From Chitinivibrionales bacterium (lineage in GTDB: Bacteria; Fibrobacterota; Chitinivibrionia; Chitinivibrionales; WJKA01): a DNA stretch of 64,000 nt. Position numbers and translations under genes: made by a program. Below the pieces are notes generated by a model, which worked only from the letters and a program-made list of their open reading frames with translations, was not told where the DNA came from and ran no database searches. Positions 1 to 9,767 of this stretch are shown here, one piece after another. How positions within the stretch are numbered: position 1 is the stretch's first letter; every line of letters begins with the position of its first letter. The stretch is taken from assembly GCA_014728295.1 (NCBI GenBank), contig WJLW01000024.1:35272-99271 (forward strand), given 5' to 3'.

Positions 1-2
1 AT

Positions 3-1532
3 CTGGCAGCTTCGGCATTTGAGCAATTACCGGTCAAATTCACGAAATCGACATTGCGCGAGAAGTCTTTTGTACGCGCAGCCGAAAATTATAAGAAAAT
101 GAAAAAGTGGGAACTTGCCGCCGGCGCTTACGCAAAAGGCGCTCAGGCGATTCCCAAAGCCGATTTTGCTATTCCCAGTCTCTCCTCCGCCGCGGACTGT
201 TATGACTCGGCAGGCAATGCTGATATGGCCGGGAAAATGAATGAACTTATTTTCGAGCGCTATGCGGATGACTCGCGAGCACCGCAGGCATTGTATACCG
301 CCGGCTACATCTACGAAAAAGGCAAAATTTATCACAAAGCTATCAAGGCCTATCTGCTGCTTTCCGAGAAGTATCCTAAATCCGAATTTTCGGAAGATGC
401 AGGCTACTCAATCGGTATTTGCTATGAAAAACAGGACAAGTGGGCGGAAGCCGCCAATGCATTCATGGATTTTGCCAAGAAATTTGAAAATAAGGCGAAA
501 CAGGTTGAAGCACTTAAAAAGGCCGGCGACGCTTACAAGAAGGTCAATGATATCAAGGGCGCTGAAAACGCGTACTTGAGTGCAACGACGTTGTACGAAA
601 AATTTAAGAAAAAGGCCGAATTCAATATCGGCACTATTGCGAAAGCGTATGCGGAAGTTGGCGCCATTTACCAGAAAGAATATGCATCTGTCAAGTTGAC
701 CGGCCGCAGAGAAAGAGATGTAAAAAAGCAGGTAAAGGAAAAAGAAAAGGCGCTTAAGAAGGTGCTTGAGCAATATGCAAAAGCCATTGAAACCGGTGTT
801 GAAGACGCTGTGCTAAAATCAACCTGGCTAATTGGTCAGGCGTATGTTGACTTTGCCGAGGCGCTGGCGAATCAAAAGCTGTTTGGTTCGCAGGAGCAGC
901 GTATCGCATCGCGCATCAGAATCGTTTCAAGCCTTGAAAAATATTATGATAAAGCCCAGGAGAAATTTTACTGGAATATCAACAAAGCGCGCGAACAGAA
1001 TCTCACGGGTGAGTATATTGATAGATCAATAGAGTCCTTCATGGAAATGGCATATCGCAAGGGCCGTTTGTTTGAAATGGTAGGAGAAATTTTTGCGGGT
1101 GCCCCCATTCCACGCGGGCTGGCTCCGGAAGAAGAACGCGCCTATAAAGAAATTCTGGAAGAGAAGAAACTGGAAGCAATGGATAAATCTCTTCCTAAAT
1201 ATATCGGCGCAATGAAAGCCGCCTCAGATTTAGGTATTGCCAAAAGCTCCTATCTCGACAGTATTCGCAGCCGGATCAGCATAATCGATCCAACCTCGGA
1301 GTGGCTGACCAAGGAGATCACTGCCTGGACGCCGGATGCGTCGCCTGAAGCGAATGCAGCCACGGTTGAGGAAGGCGAAGTAAGCAAGTCTGTGGCTAAG
1401 GCTGAAGAGGCCCCGTCCAACGAGACGCGCGCTGATCCTACTAAAATGCATAATGAAATGAAAGATGAGCCTGACGATGATTCTGGTGAAAAAAAGAAGG
1501 AACGGCGCAAGAAAAGAAGGAAACGCAGATAA
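3..1532 (+). CDS. TPR-repeat protein, 5' truncated by window edge
   Basis: Frame stays open to base 3 (LAASAFEQLPVKFTKSTLREKSF...); repeated TPR-like helices (ALYTAGYIYEKGKIYHKAIKAYLLLSEKYPKS); Lys/Arg-rich C-terminus. Confidence 0.8.
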   Translation: MAASAFEQLPVKFTKSTLREKSFVRAAENYKKMKKWELAAGAYAKGAQAIPKADFAIPSLSSAADCYDSAGNADMAGKMNELIFERYADDSRAPQALYTAGYIYEKGKIYHKAIKAYLLLSEKYPKSEFSEDAGYSIGICYEKQDKWAEAANAFMDFAKKFENKAKQVEALKKAGDAYKKVNDIKGAENAYLSATTLYEKFKKKAEFNIGTIAKAYAEVGAIYQKEYASVKLTGRRERDVKKQVKEKEKALKKVLEQYAKAIETGVEDAVLKSTWLIGQAYVDFAEALANQKLFGSQEQRIASRIRIVSSLEKYYDKAQEKFYWNINKAREQNLTGEYIDRSIESFMEMAYRKGRLFEMVGEIFAGAPIPRGLAPEEERAYKEILEEKKLEAMDKSLPKYIGAMKAASDLGIAKSSYLDSIRSRISIIDPTSEWLTKEITAWTPDASPEANAATVEEGEVSKSVAKAEEAPSNETRADPTKMHNEMKDEPDDDSGEKKKERRKKRRKRR

Positions 1533-1719
1533 AAAGCATCTTTTTTCACATATTTCCGGTAGCAGTCACCGATAACTCGGAAAGGAGCGCGCGGACTGAG
1601 GAGCAAAAAGATATGCTTTAAGTACACAATAAACCGTTTTGTCGCTTTAACTTTTTACTGCATGAAAAAAATTGTAACAAACACAATATTCAAACCGTTT
1701 TCCGTGAAAGGAGTTGAGG

Positions 1720-2340
1720 ATGCTAAAGTTCATCGTTGATGGTTTCAGATCACCTGGTTCATGGGTTATGTGGATCATCCTGTTACTTGCATTCGTCATC
1801 CTGGGTCTTATTATCGAGAGAGTCTGGTACCTGTTTCTTAAGTGCGGTACCGGAACAGGAACTTTTATGTCAGGAATCGCCAAATATCTTAAAGCTGGCG
1901 ATTATGAGAAAGCTATTAAGTATGCAACCTCTGTTAAGACGCCTTTGGCTAAAGGTGTAACGGCTATTCTGGAAAACCGTGGCAAAAGTGCAAAAGCGGT
2001 ACAGAAGGCAATTGACGAGGTATTCTTGACGGAAACCCCGAAGATCGGGCGTTTCATTCCGATTTTGAATACGCTTGCCAACCTTTCAACGCTCCTTGGT
2101 CTGACGGGTACCATCCTGGGCCTTATGATCGCCTTTGACGCTGTTGCCAATGTTCCTGCAGCACAAAGAGCTCAGGCGCTTGCTACCGGTATTTCGGTTG
2201 CTATGTCAACCACGCTTTTTGGACTTATCGTAGCCGTTCCCACCATGCTGGCCCATGGTCTTATCAGTGCAAAGTCTGATTCAGTCATCGAAGAGATGGA
2301 TGAGAAGACTGCGAAACTCGTTAACTTAATAGAAGAGTAA
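1720..2340 (+). CDS. MotA/TolQ/ExbB proton channel family protein
   Basis: ATG at 1720 after AAAGGAG; ExbB/TolQ pattern 'LNTLANLSTLLGLTGTILGLMIAFDAVA...ALATGISVAMSTTLFGLIVAVPTMLAHGLI'. Confidence 0.92.
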   Translation: MLKFIVDGFRSPGSWVMWIILLLAFVILGLIIERVWYLFLKCGTGTGTFMSGIAKYLKAGDYEKAIKYATSVKTPLAKGVTAILENRGKSAKAVQKAIDEVFLTETPKIGRFIPILNTLANLSTLLGLTGTILGLMIAFDAVANVPAAQRAQALATGISVAMSTTLFGLIVAVPTMLAHGLISAKSDSVIEEMDEKTAKLVNLIEE

Positions 2341-2368
2341 TAATCAAAGAATAACAAGGATTGTTGGA

Positions 2369-3160
2369 ATGGCAGCAAAGAAGAAGCTTGCAGCGGATGT
2401 AAAAGAGCTCAACCTGCAGCCGTTTATGTGTCTGATGGTTGTGCTTATTCCAATGCTTTTATTGTCGGCTGAGTTTGCTAAAATAGCGATTATCGATCTG
2501 AAATTGCCGGAAGCCCGCGGTTCGCAAACGCAAAAGACAGTAAAGAAACGTAAGCAGGAAGAAGAAAACAAGTTGTTGCTTACTGCCATAATAACAGACT
2601 CTGTTTTAACTCTTGGCGCAAAAGGTGGTTTCCTGCCCTCGCTCTTTTACAAAGAATTCCACAAATACATTGCAAAAGATGACGGTACGGAGACCATTGT
2701 TCCTTTTGATCCTTCTTCCGAAGAAAAGCCAAAGCATCCCAAAACGGGAAGACCGCTTGATATTTACGAGCGCTATGATATTCTGCTGTATGCCTGTGAT
2801 CAGGAATTTCAGAATATCAAAAAAGTGCTCTATACAAATTATGGCGAAATGTTGACCGATGCTCAGAACAAGCCTGTAGAGGAAGTATCGGTTGGCGATT
2901 CCGTATATGCTTTGAGCAATCCTCGAAGATTGATTGTTGTTAAGGACCCTTCTGAGTTTTCGCTCAAGAGCATGTCTGTATATGATGAGCTACGCAACAG
3001 ACTTATGAATGTAAAGGAACGGTTCAAAGAGGCCGACGATGGGGATGATATCATCATCGCGGCCGAGAATGAAGTCTTGTATGATAAGATTATCCAGATT
3101 ATGGATGCAGCAAGACTTGCCGATTTCCCCAACATCTCAATAGCGAAGCTAAGAGGTTAA
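2369..3160 (+). CDS. ExbD/TolR-like biopolymer transport protein lacking the canonical TM Asp
   Basis: Short cytoplasmic N-terminus, single TM 'LNLQPFMCLMVVLIPMLLLSAEF', periplasmic domain; sits between ExbB and ExbD genes. Confidence 0.75.
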   Translation: MAAKKKLAADVKELNLQPFMCLMVVLIPMLLLSAEFAKIAIIDLKLPEARGSQTQKTVKKRKQEEENKLLLTAIITDSVLTLGAKGGFLPSLFYKEFHKYIAKDDGTETIVPFDPSSEEKPKHPKTGRPLDIYERYDILLYACDQEFQNIKKVLYTNYGEMLTDAQNKPVEEVSVGDSVYALSNPRRLIVVKDPSEFSLKSMSVYDELRNRLMNVKERFKEADDGDDIIIAAENEVLYDKIIQIMDAARLADFPNISIAKLRG

Positions 3161-3161
3161 T

Positions 3162-3665
3162 ATGCCTAAAAAACGTGGAAGATATGTAAAAGGTCCCAAA
3201 CGCGAAGGCTTGCAAATCACTTCCATGATGGACATGTTTACCATTATTCTAGTCTTTCTTCTCAAGCAGTTTTCTGCAGAGGGAAAAATCTTGACCAACG
3301 CGGACAATCTGGTGCTTCCCAACTCTTCTTCTAAAAAGAAGCCGAAGGATGTAACGCTCCAGATTGCGGTAACCAATGACATGATCCTGGTTGATAATGC
3401 ACCGGTTGTGCCGACTCAGATTATGCGTGATATCCCACAGGAGAACATGGACCAGTCAGATCCCAAGCTGGTTCAGACGCTTGCTGAGAATTTTGCGCAA
3501 GAAGAAGAGATGGTACGACTCGGCGCCCTTAACAAGGTTGAGGGCAAGGTCGTGATCCAGGTAGACAAGAATATGGAATTCGATGTTCTTTATAAAGTGA
3601 TGAATTCATGCGGCAAAGTAGGATATAATAATATGAACTTTGCAGTTATGGAAAGAGAAGGTTGA
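3162..3665 (+). CDS. ExbD/TolR family protein
   Basis: 'LQITSMMDMFTIILVFLLKQF' TM with Asp; C-terminal 'VVIQVDKNMEFDVLYKVMNSCGKVGYNNMNFAV'. Confidence 0.85.
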   Translation: MPKKRGRYVKGPKREGLQITSMMDMFTIILVFLLKQFSAEGKILTNADNLVLPNSSSKKKPKDVTLQIAVTNDMILVDNAPVVPTQIMRDIPQENMDQSDPKLVQTLAENFAQEEEMVRLGALNKVEGKVVIQVDKNMEFDVLYKVMNSCGKVGYNNMNFAVMEREG

Positions 3666-5053
3666 GCGTGAAATATAAAGTTTTAATTCAAAAATGCTCA
3701 GAACCCGAACGAGCTGCGAAAATTGCCGAAGAAGTTGCCAAGCTCTCCGGAAGCAGTGTCGCTGTTGTAATAGCGGCTATTGTGCAAAAAACAGTCTGTA
3801 TTAAAAAAGAGGCTGAGGAAAGCGAAGCGCAGCGACTGAAGCAACAATTCGAAGCCGTGGGCGCTGAGGTGATTTTAGAAGAACTCGATATTCCTGAAGA
3901 AAAACCTGTTGCGGCACCTGCTCCGCCAGCGGCACCGGTTGCTGCAGCAGCAACAACTGCAAGCGCGCAGCCTCCGCCACAACCGGCGGCTCCTCAGCAG
4001 CCGGCAGCAGCTTCGCCAAAATCATACGATGATGATGAGTATGATGAAGACGAAGAACCGGGCCGCATACGCAGTCCTGAAGAATATTCTGAAATATTGA
4101 AAACGCGTAACGATATTTTTATTGTCGATCGCAGCAAAAAGATTCATGTTATTCAGGCGATCTGTTTTGTCTGCGCCCTGGTTGCCGGGTTCGTATTGAA
4201 TACCTATGAATATGCCGATGTAGCAACAGATTTTTTCGAAAAGATCCCCGAAGAGCGTGTCGCCAAGTTGGTTAAAGATCTTCCCGAAACACTTCAGAAG
4301 AAAAAAGAAGATGAAAAGAAGGAAGATATTAAAACCGATAAGAAAAAGCTCAAGCCGAAAAAGAAGAAAGGCGCGGGCGGTCGTACCGGTGGTGGCGGGG
4401 ATCCTCGCGCTCGGGTCACGCGCAAAGGCGTGCTCGGTATTATTTCCGGTCAGATCAAAGGAAAAACCGTTGCGTCTGCAGATGTATTCGGTAAAGGCGG
4501 ATTCGCTTCCGGCATCGATGCTATTTTGCAGGGTGTCGGCGGATTGAAAGCAGGCGGCAGCGGGGGTGTCGGGCGCAAAGGCGCAGCCGGTATCGGTTAC
4601 GGAGCCGGCTACGGAAGCGGTTTCGGCGGTGGCGGCGGTGGTATTGACGACCTCATCGGCGGCCTGATGGGTGGCGATGACGGCAGTGCGCTTGGCTTAA
4701 AAAAGCGCGGCAGCCTGAAAATCTCCGCTCCCAAGTTTGTTAAGGGTGGAGCCTTGACAGGCGGTAGAAGTATGGCCAGCATTCGCCGTGTTGTTATGCA
4801 GAACCTGGCGGCACTGAGGTATGCGTACAACAAGCGCTTGAGAGAAAAACCTGGACTTAAGGGAAAGATAACTGTAAAATGGGCTATTGATGAATTTGGT
4901 AAAGTCATTTTTGCCCAGGTTGTTTCATCCACAATCAAAGATTCCCAATTGGAAGCTACGGTTGTCAGCAAGATTAAACGCTGGGCATTTGGAAAAATCG
5001 ATAAACCCGGAGATGTTACGGAAGTCGTTTATCCATTTGTTTTCTCTCAATAG
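3662..5053 (+). CDS. AgmX/PglI-type (TonB-like C-terminus) protein
   Basis: Pro/Ala-rich linker, one TM, Gly-rich region, C-terminal 'MASIRRVVMQNLAALRYAYNKRLREKPGLKGKITVKWAIDEFGKV' typical of AgmX/PglI C-terminal domains; N-terminus resembles L7/L12 C-terminal domain. Confidence 0.8.
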   Translation: MSVKYKVLIQKCSEPERAAKIAEEVAKLSGSSVAVVIAAIVQKTVCIKKEAEESEAQRLKQQFEAVGAEVILEELDIPEEKPVAAPAPPAAPVAAAATTASAQPPPQPAAPQQPAAASPKSYDDDEYDEDEEPGRIRSPEEYSEILKTRNDIFIVDRSKKIHVIQAICFVCALVAGFVLNTYEYADVATDFFEKIPEERVAKLVKDLPETLQKKKEDEKKEDIKTDKKKLKPKKKKGAGGRTGGGGDPRARVTRKGVLGIISGQIKGKTVASADVFGKGGFASGIDAILQGVGGLKAGGSGGVGRKGAAGIGYGAGYGSGFGGGGGGIDDLIGGLMGGDDGSALGLKKRGSLKISAPKFVKGGALTGGRSMASIRRVVMQNLAALRYAYNKRLREKPGLKGKITVKWAIDEFGKVIFAQVVSSTIKDSQLEATVVSKIKRWAFGKIDKPGDVTEVVYPFVFSQ

Positions 5054-5119
5054 TTTTAAGTATATTACTGAGTGCACTTAAAAACAGGTCCTTTCCAACT
5101 TTACATGGGGGAGATGTAC

Positions 5120-6361
5120 ATGAGGAGAACCCTTGTATGCCTTGTTATTGGTTTAGTAGGATTGGTTGCTCATCTTAATGCAACTGATTCCCGTATTATT
5201 GCGCTAGGTCGGCATGATAATTTCTTCATGGATGACTACAGCATTTTTCGTAATCCTGCTAATATCAGCATCTACCCTAATTTACTTATAGGATCGGGTG
5301 GATACTTTGCGCAGGAAGATGATCCCGAAGAGCTTCAAAATACCGCTAATCCTGCACTCAAGCGAGTAAACAGAGATCCTGTCAGCCCATATGCCGGGGG
5401 GATCATTTCTTATTCGTTCAATCAGTCAACCGAAAGTGGCAGTCAGTATCCCATGTTCTCGATTGGCGCCGTTTTTAATCGGTATGATCGGTTTATGGAC
5501 TATTTGCTGCAGGATACCGAAGAATTCGCAGAAGCCTTTAGGGAAGATAGTGCGCTGATATTGCCTACTCCGGTCGGCAAATTCGATGTCCTTGCCGGCT
5601 GGGCTTTGAAGAACGGGTCGATGTTTGGCGTAGGAGCGTACCTTGCTTTTCAAAAAGAAAGCTACGGCACCCTTCCCAAAGAAATCGAATCAAGTCTTTT
5701 CCGCTTGAATCTTGGCGCAAATATTCCCGTGGCTCAAGCTATTGATTTTGAAGCATCGCTTGGGGTGGGCGGCATGAATTTGATAGGTGTAGATACGTCT
5801 GGCGGCACTCAGCAAATAAAAACCCTGGCCGACATCGGTGAAAGCGATTTTATTTTGAATGCAGACTTGCGTCTGTTCTCTGCGCTGGCGAGTATCAATG
5901 GAGAATTTGTCCCGCATTTCGGTTTGACCTACATAGATATTACCCAGTATGATATGTTTGAAGCCGAGTTCGGGTTGGGCGCCACGATCAACATAGATAA
6001 AGGATTTGGCTGGGCCGGACTTGACATTATCTATTTGCAGGAAGATAATGACGGTATTGGCGGCAGAATTAGCTTCGGATTGGAGAGAAATCTGCTCTGG
6101 GACTGGTTTTTGTTAAGAGCAGGTGTTTCAAAGAAGCTTATGTTTGTCGAAACAGCCGACGGCGATGGAAAATGGATCGAAAATGCCGAAGCGGATGCTT
6201 CTGATGATGACTTTCTGGGAATTGGCATTGGATTCAATGTTGAAAATCGCCTGAAGATCGATTGTGTTATCGCCGAAGATGTCTTTTATACCTTCACCAA
6301 CCTGATTTCAGCACCTCAGCATCATTTGCTGACGCGATTTTCAATCTCCTACAGTTTCTAG
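5120..6361 (+). CDS. Predicted outer-membrane beta-barrel protein
   Basis: ATG 5120 after GGGGGAG; signal peptide MRRTLVCLVIGLVGLVAHLNA; beta-rich body ending in aromatic 'RFSISYSF'. Confidence 0.7.
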   Translation: MRRTLVCLVIGLVGLVAHLNATDSRIIALGRHDNFFMDDYSIFRNPANISIYPNLLIGSGGYFAQEDDPEELQNTANPALKRVNRDPVSPYAGGIISYSFNQSTESGSQYPMFSIGAVFNRYDRFMDYLLQDTEEFAEAFREDSALILPTPVGKFDVLAGWALKNGSMFGVGAYLAFQKESYGTLPKEIESSLFRLNLGANIPVAQAIDFEASLGVGGMNLIGVDTSGGTQQIKTLADIGESDFILNADLRLFSALASINGEFVPHFGLTYIDITQYDMFEAEFGLGATINIDKGFGWAGLDIIYLQEDNDGIGGRISFGLERNLLWDWFLLRAGVSKKLMFVETADGDGKWIENAEADASDDDFLGIGIGFNVENRLKIDCVIAEDVFYTFTNLISAPQHHLLTRFSISYSF

Positions 6362-6388
6362 CAGGAATCAAAAAATCATATACTATAC

Positions 6389-6418
6389 GGCGAGTGATAT
6401 CGGTCACTCGCCTTTTTT
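6389..6418 (+). terminator. Rho-independent terminator
   Basis: Perfect 9-bp stem ggcgagtga/tcactcgcc, 6-nt loop, followed by T6. Confidence 0.9.
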
Positions 6419-6530
6419 ATTGTGCAAAGGGATGAAAAAAGCTCAGAGAAAATAGTATCTTATAGTGTTCTTAGAGCCAAAAATGATTATAAATGCCACC
6501 CATAAAACTTAATTGTGCAGGAGGAGGAGT

Positions 6531-7991
6531 ATGAAACTCAGCAAAATGTTTGCGGCAGCAATTGCGGTAGTACTGGGCATGAGCGGGTGCGCCCGGAAGA
6601 CGGATACGCCGACAATCACGATACTGCTCAGGATGATGCCCGCACAGGAAAGGTTTTTGCGCGATGAAATAGTGCCGGCCTTCGAGAAGGAGCATGATTG
6701 CAAGGTGCAAATAGCCAATTTTGATAATCAATGGGATATTGAAAGGCTCCTTAGGCTTGAAAATGAAAAGAAAAATCCCGAAATTGATATTGTAAAAACT
6801 CCCTTTGAAATGACAAGAGTACTCGTGGATAAGGGCTACATTCAGGAATTGACAACGGTAACCGATTCTCCAACGGCAATGCAGGATCTGGCCGAGTATC
6901 ATCAATTGGCGAGCGGGCTGGGATACATTGACGGAAAGCCTTTTTATATTCCCAGAAAGCTTGAATCCCGAATTCTGTTTTACCGTAAGTCAATGGTTGC
7001 CGACGCCATAGCCAAATATGCGGCGCATAAGCAGGATATCGACACACGCTTGAAAGCACTCAATGGGAAGGGGTTTCCTGCCGATTATCAGCTCGAAGCC
7101 GAACCGGGAGAATGGGATTTTTTTGACTTGTTTGCCGTGGGCCACATCTGGGCCAATGAAACATACAATGGAGTAAAAATGGGTCGCATTGCCCATCGGG
7201 GCGCCCCCTATGGGGGAACGGCGCTGTTTTTGATCGATCGTGCGTTACAACTGGGAGCATCCAAAGAAAAGATTCTCGAGTTTACTGCCGATGAGGTCTC
7301 TGAAATGTTTATGTGGGAGCATGTTTTCGTAAAAGAAGGGCTCTACAATATGAGCATGTGGCAGGACAAATGGAAAGGTTCGGATATATACAACGGAATC
7401 AAGGACGGAAAAGTTTTTCTTGCCTACCTTCAGCAAATTGACTGCTTCAATGTGCACGGGTGGGAGGACGATCTGGGAATGCCGGGTTACCTGCCGGAAA
7501 AAGGGGATATGGGGCTGGCTGTCGTGCCCCAGGCTGTTTCGCTTGATTTAAATGACGAAGGTGAGCCGCAGATCAGCGGTTCGCGTGCAATCTCTACCGG
7601 TGGATGGTGGTGGGGAATACCTCAAACGAGTTCACATAAGAGAATCGCATATAAACTGATACGCTACATAACCAACAAAGAAAATCAGGCAAATGAGTGT
7701 TCAAAGTTTGGAATGATTCCTGTACGTAAAGATCTGCTTGCCAATGTTCCAGAAGTGTTTGAGCAAGGCTGGGTTGGTGATATTTACCGGACATCCGTTG
7801 AGCAGTTGAAAATTAATGAGCTAACGACTGTGCCGCTCGTTGAAAACTATGCAGACGTAGCCAGGCGGTATGTTGACGCATGGCAGAAGCTTTGCATCGA
7901 GTATGATGAGCAAAAAGACGGAGAAATGAACGTGTCAACCATGAAAATGCGGCTTGCCAGCGATTTCGCAAGCTCGATGGAGACCCCGTAA
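6531..7991 (+). CDS. Extracellular solute-binding lipoprotein (family 1), ABC transporter
   Basis: AGGAGGAGGAG before ATG 6531; lipobox 'LGMSGC'; SBP_bac_1-like body; followed by two permeases and an ATPase. Confidence 0.88.
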   Translation: MKLSKMFAAAIAVVLGMSGCARKTDTPTITILLRMMPAQERFLRDEIVPAFEKEHDCKVQIANFDNQWDIERLLRLENEKKNPEIDIVKTPFEMTRVLVDKGYIQELTTVTDSPTAMQDLAEYHQLASGLGYIDGKPFYIPRKLESRILFYRKSMVADAIAKYAAHKQDIDTRLKALNGKGFPADYQLEAEPGEWDFFDLFAVGHIWANETYNGVKMGRIAHRGAPYGGTALFLIDRALQLGASKEKILEFTADEVSEMFMWEHVFVKEGLYNMSMWQDKWKGSDIYNGIKDGKVFLAYLQQIDCFNVHGWEDDLGMPGYLPEKGDMGLAVVPQAVSLDLNDEGEPQISGSRAISTGGWWWGIPQTSSHKRIAYKLIRYITNKENQANECSKFGMIPVRKDLLANVPEVFEQGWVGDIYRTSVEQLKINELTTVPLVENYADVARRYVDAWQKLCIEYDEQKDGEMNVSTMKMRLASDFASSMETP

Positions 7992-8010
7992 CCGAAAACC
8001 TTGACACCCA

Positions 8011-8904
8011 ATGATTGCTTTCGGCCGAAAGCTTAAACTGCTAAAAAAAATGTGGCCGCTCATCCCGGCGGCCCTTTATCTGATTGGTTTTCTGGTAATC
8101 GTCTCCCTGTTTTTGCTGGGTTTGAGCTTGTCGGTTACCTCACGTGGCCAGACAACTTTTCCCGCGTTGCAAACGTATCAGGCGATATTCTCGGATAGTG
8201 AATTCTGGGTTGCACTTGTCAACTCAACCATATTCGTTATAATCGGCACACCCCTTGAATTACTTACCGGATTGATATTGGCAGTCATTTTATACAAGCG
8301 CTTTATCATGCGAAATGCCGTACGCAGCCTTTTGCTGATTCCTCTGGCGATACCGGCACTGGTAACTGCAATTTTGCTCTTGATTTTATTCGATTATCCA
8401 GGGGGCCACATCAACCATTTGCTGATGGGCAATTATTCTCTATTACCCGGAGTAATACAGCATCCGGTAAACTGGCGCGGCTCGACGCTTTTTGCGCTTG
8501 GTGTTTCTATGCTGGGCAAAATCTGGCGCGACATGCCAATATCGATGCTTATCATTATTGCCGGACTAAACGCGATCGATCCACTGCTCTTTGATGCGGC
8601 ACGAACGATGGGCGCTGGATGGCGCAAACAGCTTACCAGTGTTATCATCCCGCTGATATTGCCCTCTATCTCCGCAGTTTTACTGCTGAGATCAATTGAA
8701 ATGTGGAAGGAATTCATCTTTCCTTTTGTGCTGGCGGGAAGGTTTAACCTGCTGGGAACGTTGATTGAATTGTTTTATAACGACTGGAGTAATCCGCACA
8801 AGGCTGCCGCTGTTGCCGTAGTGCTTGTGGTTTGTATTTCCTTGACTGCCGTTGTGCTGTTTGTACTGACAGAACTTACCAGACGCTTGTTGACAGGACG
8901 TTGA
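8011..8904 (+). CDS. Sugar-type ABC transporter permease (MalF/UgpA-like)
   Basis: Multiple TMs and EAA-type loop 'LFDAARTMGAGWRKQLTSVIIPLILPSI'. Confidence 0.9.
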   Translation: MIAFGRKLKLLKKMWPLIPAALYLIGFLVIVSLFLLGLSLSVTSRGQTTFPALQTYQAIFSDSEFWVALVNSTIFVIIGTPLELLTGLILAVILYKRFIMRNAVRSLLLIPLAIPALVTAILLLILFDYPGGHINHLLMGNYSLLPGVIQHPVNWRGSTLFALGVSMLGKIWRDMPISMLIIIAGLNAIDPLLFDAARTMGAGWRKQLTSVIIPLILPSISAVLLLRSIEMWKEFIFPFVLAGRFNLLGTLIELFYNDWSNPHKAAAVAVVLVVCISLTAVVLFVLTELTRRLLTGR

Positions 8905-8906
8905 AC

Positions 8907-9752
8907 GTGCATGCGCGTGTGTTATTCTTTAAGAATGTAAAAAAAAGCATATGGCTGCTTGCAATTCTCAGTGTGGTTCTGATGGTTGCCGTGCCGCTTT
9001 TTCTGCTTTTTAAGTATGCCGTGAGTGATATCAGCAGTATAAATACCGGCGGCAAGCCTATCCCGATCTGGCCGCATCAACCTACGCTGCAAAATTTTAT
9101 GTATCTGTTCTCGGACGGCCAGTTTTACAAGGTTATTCTTAACAGCTTAATCATAGCAAGCTCAACGGTGGGACTTTCAATGGTTCTGGGCGTACCGGCA
9201 GCATATGTACTCAGCAGGCACAATATTCCCCTGAAGCGAGCATTGCTGCTTGGATTGATATCAGTACGATTGTTTCCGGACATAGCATCGGTAATTCCGA
9301 TAACGGAATTTTTTATCCACATGAATGCTCACAACACATACTGGGGAGTGGTTATGGCGCATACGCTTCTGTCCCTTCCCTATGTCATCTTTATCGGCGT
9401 CAGCGCTTTTGAACCGATTCCCGTGGATCTTGAGCAGCAGGCAATGGTAATGGGGGCTAATCAGTTTCAAATCTTTTTTTTGATTCTACTCCCCCTGGCA
9501 ATACCCGGCCTGATTGCTGCGGGCATTTATACTTTTTTATTGTCATGGGATGAATTTATCTTTTCTTATTTTTTATTAGGATTAGGCAAGATATCTACCT
9601 TGACATTGTATTTAAAACAAAAACTTGCATATTCACCACCTCAGAATCTGCTTGCAACTATCTCGGTTTGCCTGAGCTTGCCGGTTATCATTTTTTCGCT
9701 GTTGCTGCAAAAGTATATGCAGGCAGGCATCACAACCGGTGCGGTAAAATAA
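8907..9752 (+). CDS. Sugar-type ABC transporter permease (MalG/UgpE-like)
   Basis: EAA loop 'DLEQQAMVMGANQFQIFFLILLPLAIPGLIAAGIY'; GTG start at 8907 next to the upstream stop is inferred. Confidence 0.88.
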   Translation: MHARVLFFKNVKKSIWLLAILSVVLMVAVPLFLLFKYAVSDISSINTGGKPIPIWPHQPTLQNFMYLFSDGQFYKVILNSLIIASSTVGLSMVLGVPAAYVLSRHNIPLKRALLLGLISVRLFPDIASVIPITEFFIHMNAHNTYWGVVMAHTLLSLPYVIFIGVSAFEPIPVDLEQQAMVMGANQFQIFFLILLPLAIPGLIAAGIYTFLLSWDEFIFSYFLLGLGKISTLTLYLKQKLAYSPPQNLLATISVCLSLPVIIFSLLLQKYMQAGITTGAVK

Positions 9753-9767
9753 CAGACGTAATAAATC

